Part shown: positions 9,153 through 11,595 of the stretch, in pieces
Layout of the letters: each line of letters starts with the position of its first letter
Position numbering within the stretch: the stretch's first letter is position 1
Assembly: GCA_024404275.1 (NCBI GenBank)
Contig: JAKSQG010000041.1
Coordinates: forward strand, 1-11,595
Source of the DNA: Clostridia bacterium
GTDB taxonomy: Bacteria; Bacillota; Clostridia; Christensenellales; Aristaeellaceae
DNA length: 11,595 bases
Direction of reading: 5' to 3'
Position numbers and translations under genes: made by a program
Notes under the pieces: generated by a model
What the model was told of the DNA's origin: nothing
Database searches by the model: none
The model's input: only the letters and a program-made list of their open reading frames with translations

Positions 9153-9203
9153 CACATTTATATATCATATTTGCAGGAATACAATCAAAATACCCCTTTT
9201 CGC

Positions 9204-9232
9204 TTGACATCACATAAAAAAGGCGGTATACT
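9204..9232 (+). promoter_or_regulatory. Sigma-A type promoter of the glutamate synthase genes
   Basis: TTGACA (9204-9209) and TATACT (9227-9232) are separated by 17 bp. Transcription would start near 9239-9240, immediately before the leader hairpin and almost at the ATG at 9241 of a possible leader ORF. Confidence 0.88.
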
Positions 9233-9250
9233 TTTCGGGAATGAGCAATG

Positions 9251-9306
9251 GCGTTCATTCGTTGGGTTTTTGTACCCTGCGAATGGACGCTTTTTTCTTT
9301 ATTTTT
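9251..9306 (+). terminator. Leader hairpin and T-tract (attenuator-like) upstream of the gltB subunit genes
   Basis: GCGTTCATTCG (9251-9261) pairs with CGAATGGACGC (9280-9290) with one U-G pair. Inside, GGGT/ACCC (9264-9267, 9274-9277) closes a six-base loop. T6, then CTTT and T5, follow from 9291 to 9306 and abut the ribosome site at 9308. It lies between the promoter and the gene start, the same layout as in front of glnN, which implies control by premature termination. Confidence 0.82.
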
Positions 9307-9326
9307 GAGGAAGGTGAACAAAAGCC

Positions 9327-10418
9327 ATGAAGCCTGAAGGCCAGGTACGCATCCCCTCCGGCTGTGCCATCTCCGCGATGATCTCCCGCGAAGGACGCCG
9401 CATGACAGGCGAAAAGATCATCGAAAGCATGCTTCCCATGCATGACCGTTCCAACGGTCTGGGCGGCGGCTTTGCCGGCTACGGCATTTATCCCGAATAC
9501 AAGGATTTTTATGCGCTCCATCTGTTTTATGACAACTACACCGCCAAGGAAGAATGCGAGCGCCTGCTTCGTGAACGCTTTGAGATCGTCATGGCGGAGA
9601 TCATCCCCATCCGCAAGATCCCGCAGATCACCGATGTGCCGCTGATCTGGCGTTATTTTGTCGCGCCGCTTTCCAGTGTGCTCTCCCGCCTGCAGCTGGA
9701 TGAGCGTGAATACGTCGCCCGCACTGTCATGCACATCAACACTGCCCTTAAAGGAGCTTTTGTTTTTTCCTCCGGCAAGAACATGGGTGCTTTCAAGGCC
9801 GTCGGCTTCCCCGAGGATGTCGGCCGTTTCTACAGATTATAGGAATATGAAGGCTACAGCTGGACGGCTCATGGCCGCTATCCCACCAACACCCCCGGCT
9901 GGTGGGGCGGCGCCCATCCCTTCACGCTGCTGGACTGGAGCGTCGTCCACAACGGCGAGATCTCCTCTTATGACGCCAACCGCCGCTTTATTGAAATGTT
10001 CGGTTACAAATGCACCCTGCAGACGGATACCGAGGTCATCACCTACATTGCCGATTACCTGCTCCGCCGTCAGGGGCTGACCTTTGAGGAGACTGCTTCT
10101 GTCATCGCCGCTCCCTTCTGGTCCACCATTGATAAGAAGAACGAGGATGAAGCAAGCCTGCTGCGCTATCTGCGCACCATTTACCCCGGTCTGCTCATCA
10201 CCGGTCCCTTCTCCATCGTGCTGGGCTTTGACGGCGGCCTCATGGCACTTAATGACCGCCTGAAGCTCCGCTCCATGGTGGTCGGCGAAAAAGATGATAT
10301 CGTGTACATTGCCAGTGAAGAAGCCGCCATCCGCAAGATGGAGCCCGCGGCTGAAAACATCTGGGCTCCCGCCGGCGGCGAGCCGGTCATCATCCGGGTC
10401 AAGGAGGGTGCATACTGA
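9327..10418 (+). CDS. gltB: Glutamate synthase, glutamine amidotransferase subunit, with in-frame TAG at codon 172
   Basis: This is the separately encoded N-terminal glutaminase domain of a split glutamate synthase, which frees ammonia from glutamine for the synthase subunit. Read through one TAG (9840-9842) it gives 363 residues with class II amidotransferase features in order. They are a likely nucleophile Cys13 (PSGCAIS), RSNGLGGGFAGYGIYP (41-56), HGRYPTNTPGWWGGAHPF (182-199), HNGE with the oxyanion-hole Asn209-Gly210, and the TDTEV segment near 232-236. A product ending at the TAG (171 residues) would lack the Arg, Asn-Gly and Asp parts of the active site. The piece after the TAG has no ATG until 9996 and no ribosome site, so separate translation is unlikely. 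The start at 9327 follows AGGAAGG (9308-9314). It ends TGA, overlapping the next ATG by four bases. Cys13 is not N-terminal, so either processing occurs or the real start differs. The symbol denotes the domain family. Confidence 0.85.
9840..9842 (+). other. In-frame TAG codon inside the glutamate synthase amidotransferase gene
   Basis: This TAG is codon 172, between FYRL and EYEGYSWTAHGRYPTN. The frame is unchanged on both sides, with conserved sequence up to the codon and directly after it. From memory, homologues have a polar or acidic residue here (a pattern like RLEEY), so Gln, Glu or Lys would fit. The two codons just before it, AGA and TTA, are rare choices in this CGC/CTG-rich gene. 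Confidence 0.85.
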
Positions 10419-11595
10419 TGAATCTGTATATTTCCCCGGAATATGAGGTGCTTCGCAACCGCGACCGCTGCATCGGCTGCCGCGTGTGCGAACGGCAGTG
10501 TGCCAATGAAGTGCACCGCTATGACAGCGACCTCAACATGATGTTGGCGGACGAAGCCAAGTGCGTCAACTGCCAGCGCTGTGTCAGCCTGTGCCCCACC
10601 CACGCGCTGAAGATTGCCAAGAATGAGAACCGACTCAAGGAAAACGCCAACTGGCAGCAGGATACGCTGCAGGAGATCTACAAACAGGCCAACACAGGCG
10701 CTGTGCTGCTCTCCTCCATGGGCAATCCCAATCCCCTGCCCGTTTACTGGGATAAGCTGCTCATCAATGCCTCCCAGGTCACCAACCCGCCCATCGACCC
10801 GCTTCGCGAGCCCATGGAAACGCGGGTTTGGCTTGGCAAAAAGCCCGATCATATCGAGAGGGATGAGAACGGCCGCATCATTCCCAAACTGGCTCCCCAG
10901 CTGGAGCTGAGCCTGCCCGTCATGTTCTCCGCCATGAGCTACGGCTCCATCAGCTACAACGCCCATGCCAGCCTCGCCCGCGCCGCCACCGAGCTGGGGG
11001 TGTTCTACAACACCGGTGAAGGCGGTCTGCACGAAGACTTCTACGTCTACGGTCCCAATACCATCGTACAGGTGGCCAGCGGACGCTTCGGCGTGCAGGA
11101 AGATTACCTCAATGCAGGCGCTGCCATCGAGATCAAAATGGGTCAGGGCGCCAAGCCCGGCATCGGCGGACATCTGCCCGGTACCAAAGTTGTCGGCGAT
11201 GTCTCCCGTACCCGCATGATCCCCGAGGGCTCCGATGCCATCTCCCCCGCGCCGCACCATGACATCTATTCCATTGAGGATCTGCGTCAGCTGATCTATT
11301 CTATCAAGGAAGCTACTGAATATAAAAAGCCCGTCATCGTCAAGGTGGCGGCCGTGCACAACATAGCCGCCATTGCCAGCGGCATCGCCCGCAGCGGCGC
11401 CGATATCATCGCCATTGACGGCTTCCGCGGCGGCACGGGCGCTGCACCCACCCGCATCCGCGACAACGTGGGCATTCCCATCGAGCTCGCCCTTGCGGCT
11501 GTCGATCAGCGTCTGCGTGATGAGGGCATCCGCAACAACGTTTCCCTGGTCGTGGGCGGCTCCATCCGCTCCGCATCCGATGTGGTCAAGGCCGT
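10418..11595 (+). CDS. gltB: Glutamate synthase, ferredoxin/FMN synthase subunit (3' end outside window)
   Basis: The frame is open from ATG 10418 to the window end (392 complete codons). Residues 18-28 (C18, C21, C24, C28) and 49-59 (C49, C52, C55, C59, then Pro) form two 4Fe-4S ferredoxin motifs. The FMN-binding synthase barrel follows from about residue 95, with FSAMSYGSIS (170-179), NTGEGG (198-203), KMGQGAKPGIGGHLPG (240-255) and DGFRGGTGAAPTRIRDN (334-350). It takes ammonia from the preceding subunit and 2-oxoglutarate to form glutamate. The N-terminal ferredoxin module and separate genes resemble the archaeal and clostridial split type rather than the single large bacterial GltB. The start has AAGGAGGG (10401-10408) and overlaps the previous stop (ATGA), so translation is probably coupled. 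The cysteines of the 3Fe-4S site and the C-terminal GXGXG domain would lie beyond the window or in a third gene. Confidence 0.94.
   Translation, partial: MNLYISPEYEVLRNRDRCIGCRVCERQCANEVHRYDSDLNMMLADEAKCVNCQRCVSLCPTHALKIAKNENRLKENANWQQDTLQEIYKQANTGAVLLSSMGNPNPLPVYWDKLLINASQVTNPPIDPLREPMETRVWLGKKPDHIERDENGRIIPKLAPQLELSLPVMFSAMSYGSISYNAHASLARAATELGVFYNTGEGGLHEDFYVYGPNTIVQVASGRFGVQEDYLNAGAAIEIKMGQGAKPGIGGHLPGTKVVGDVSRTRMIPEGSDAISPAPHHDIYSIEDLRQLIYSIKEATEYKKPVIVKVAAVHNIAAIASGIARSGADIIAIDGFRGGTGAAPTRIRDNVGIPIELALAAVDQRLRDEGIRNNVSLVVGGSIRSASDVVKA

Larger units (their letters stand above)
8978..9326. other. Divergent glnN/gltB regulatory region
   Basis: This 349-bp gap holds no confident gene. Its flanks carry the two promoters and leader hairpins listed separately. 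The central part (about 9093-9203) is strongly A/T-rich, unlike the neighbouring genes. It contains a 15-bp direct repeat TTTTCGCA-n3-TGCA (9099-9113 and 9120-9134), an inverted repeat TTTTGAT-CAT-ATCAAAA (9136-9152), and an outer inverted pair TCCTGCA/TGCAGGA (9128-9134, 9172-9178). These are candidate regulator sites lying 30-90 bp upstream of each promoter. Confidence 0.75.

Noticed and set aside
8998..9306. ANTAR-type dual-hexaloop antiterminator target or glutamine riboswitch
   Set aside because: Each leader shows only one hairpin, the loops lack the A1/G4 pattern, and nothing resembles the conserved core of the glutamine riboswitch.
9840..9842. Pyrrolysine insertion at the TAG
   Set aside because: Established pyrrolysine use is mainly in methylamine methyltransferases; a site in a glutamine amidotransferase or a transporter helix has no such rationale, and no pyl genes are in the window.
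9996..10418. Second half of the amidotransferase gene as a separate protein
   Set aside because: It begins inside the domain, has no ribosome site, and omits the conserved Arg and Asn-Gly motifs lying between the TAG and 9996.
10181..11359. 392-codon minus-strand frame opposite the glutamate synthase genes
   Set aside because: It overlaps a clear ferredoxin/FMN synthase frame on the other strand, and its product has no recognisable motif or ribosome site.

Overview
The window reads as a chromosomal stretch from a fairly GC-rich anaerobic member of the Bacillota, probably class Clostridia. The grounds are a type III glutamine synthetase, an ammonium channel fused to a PII domain, a glutamate synthase split into separate domain genes with a ferredoxin-like module, strong AGGAGG ribosome sites and vegetative (sigma-A type) promoters. 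No genus can be named from sequence alone. No tRNA, rRNA, CRISPR array or mobile element was seen.

Left part (1-3303, plus strand): the C-terminal part of an iron-containing alcohol dehydrogenase, a small cupin and an MFS transporter lie close together as a likely operon ending in a strong terminator (2331-2356). A metal-dependent amidohydrolase follows with its own promoter and a terminator that probably works in both directions. The substrates of this block are not evident.

Centre and right (3315-11595): a nitrogen-assimilation locus. On the minus strand lie glnN (glutamine synthetase III), amt-PII (ammonium entry and sensing) and asnB (glutamine-dependent asparagine synthetase). Divergently on the plus strand are the glutamine-amidotransferase subunit of glutamate synthase and the start of its ferredoxin/FMN synthase subunit. 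Together they take up ammonium, form glutamine, and pass its nitrogen to glutamate and asparagine. The 349-bp divergent region holds two near-consensus promoters facing away from each other. Each is followed at once by a hairpin plus T-tract inside the leader, so both arms of the GS/GOGAT cycle look controlled by premature termination.

The most notable signal is an in-frame TAG inside two otherwise intact genes: codon 19 of the MFS transporter (1106-1108) and codon 172 of the glutamate synthase amidotransferase subunit (9840-9842). In both, homologous coding sequence continues in the same frame without any indel. None of the eight stop codons visible in the window is TAG (six TAA, two TGA). 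The simplest unified reading is that UAG is translated as an amino acid here, with glutamine the leading guess, by reassignment or efficient suppression. Two separate nonsense mutations remain the alternative.
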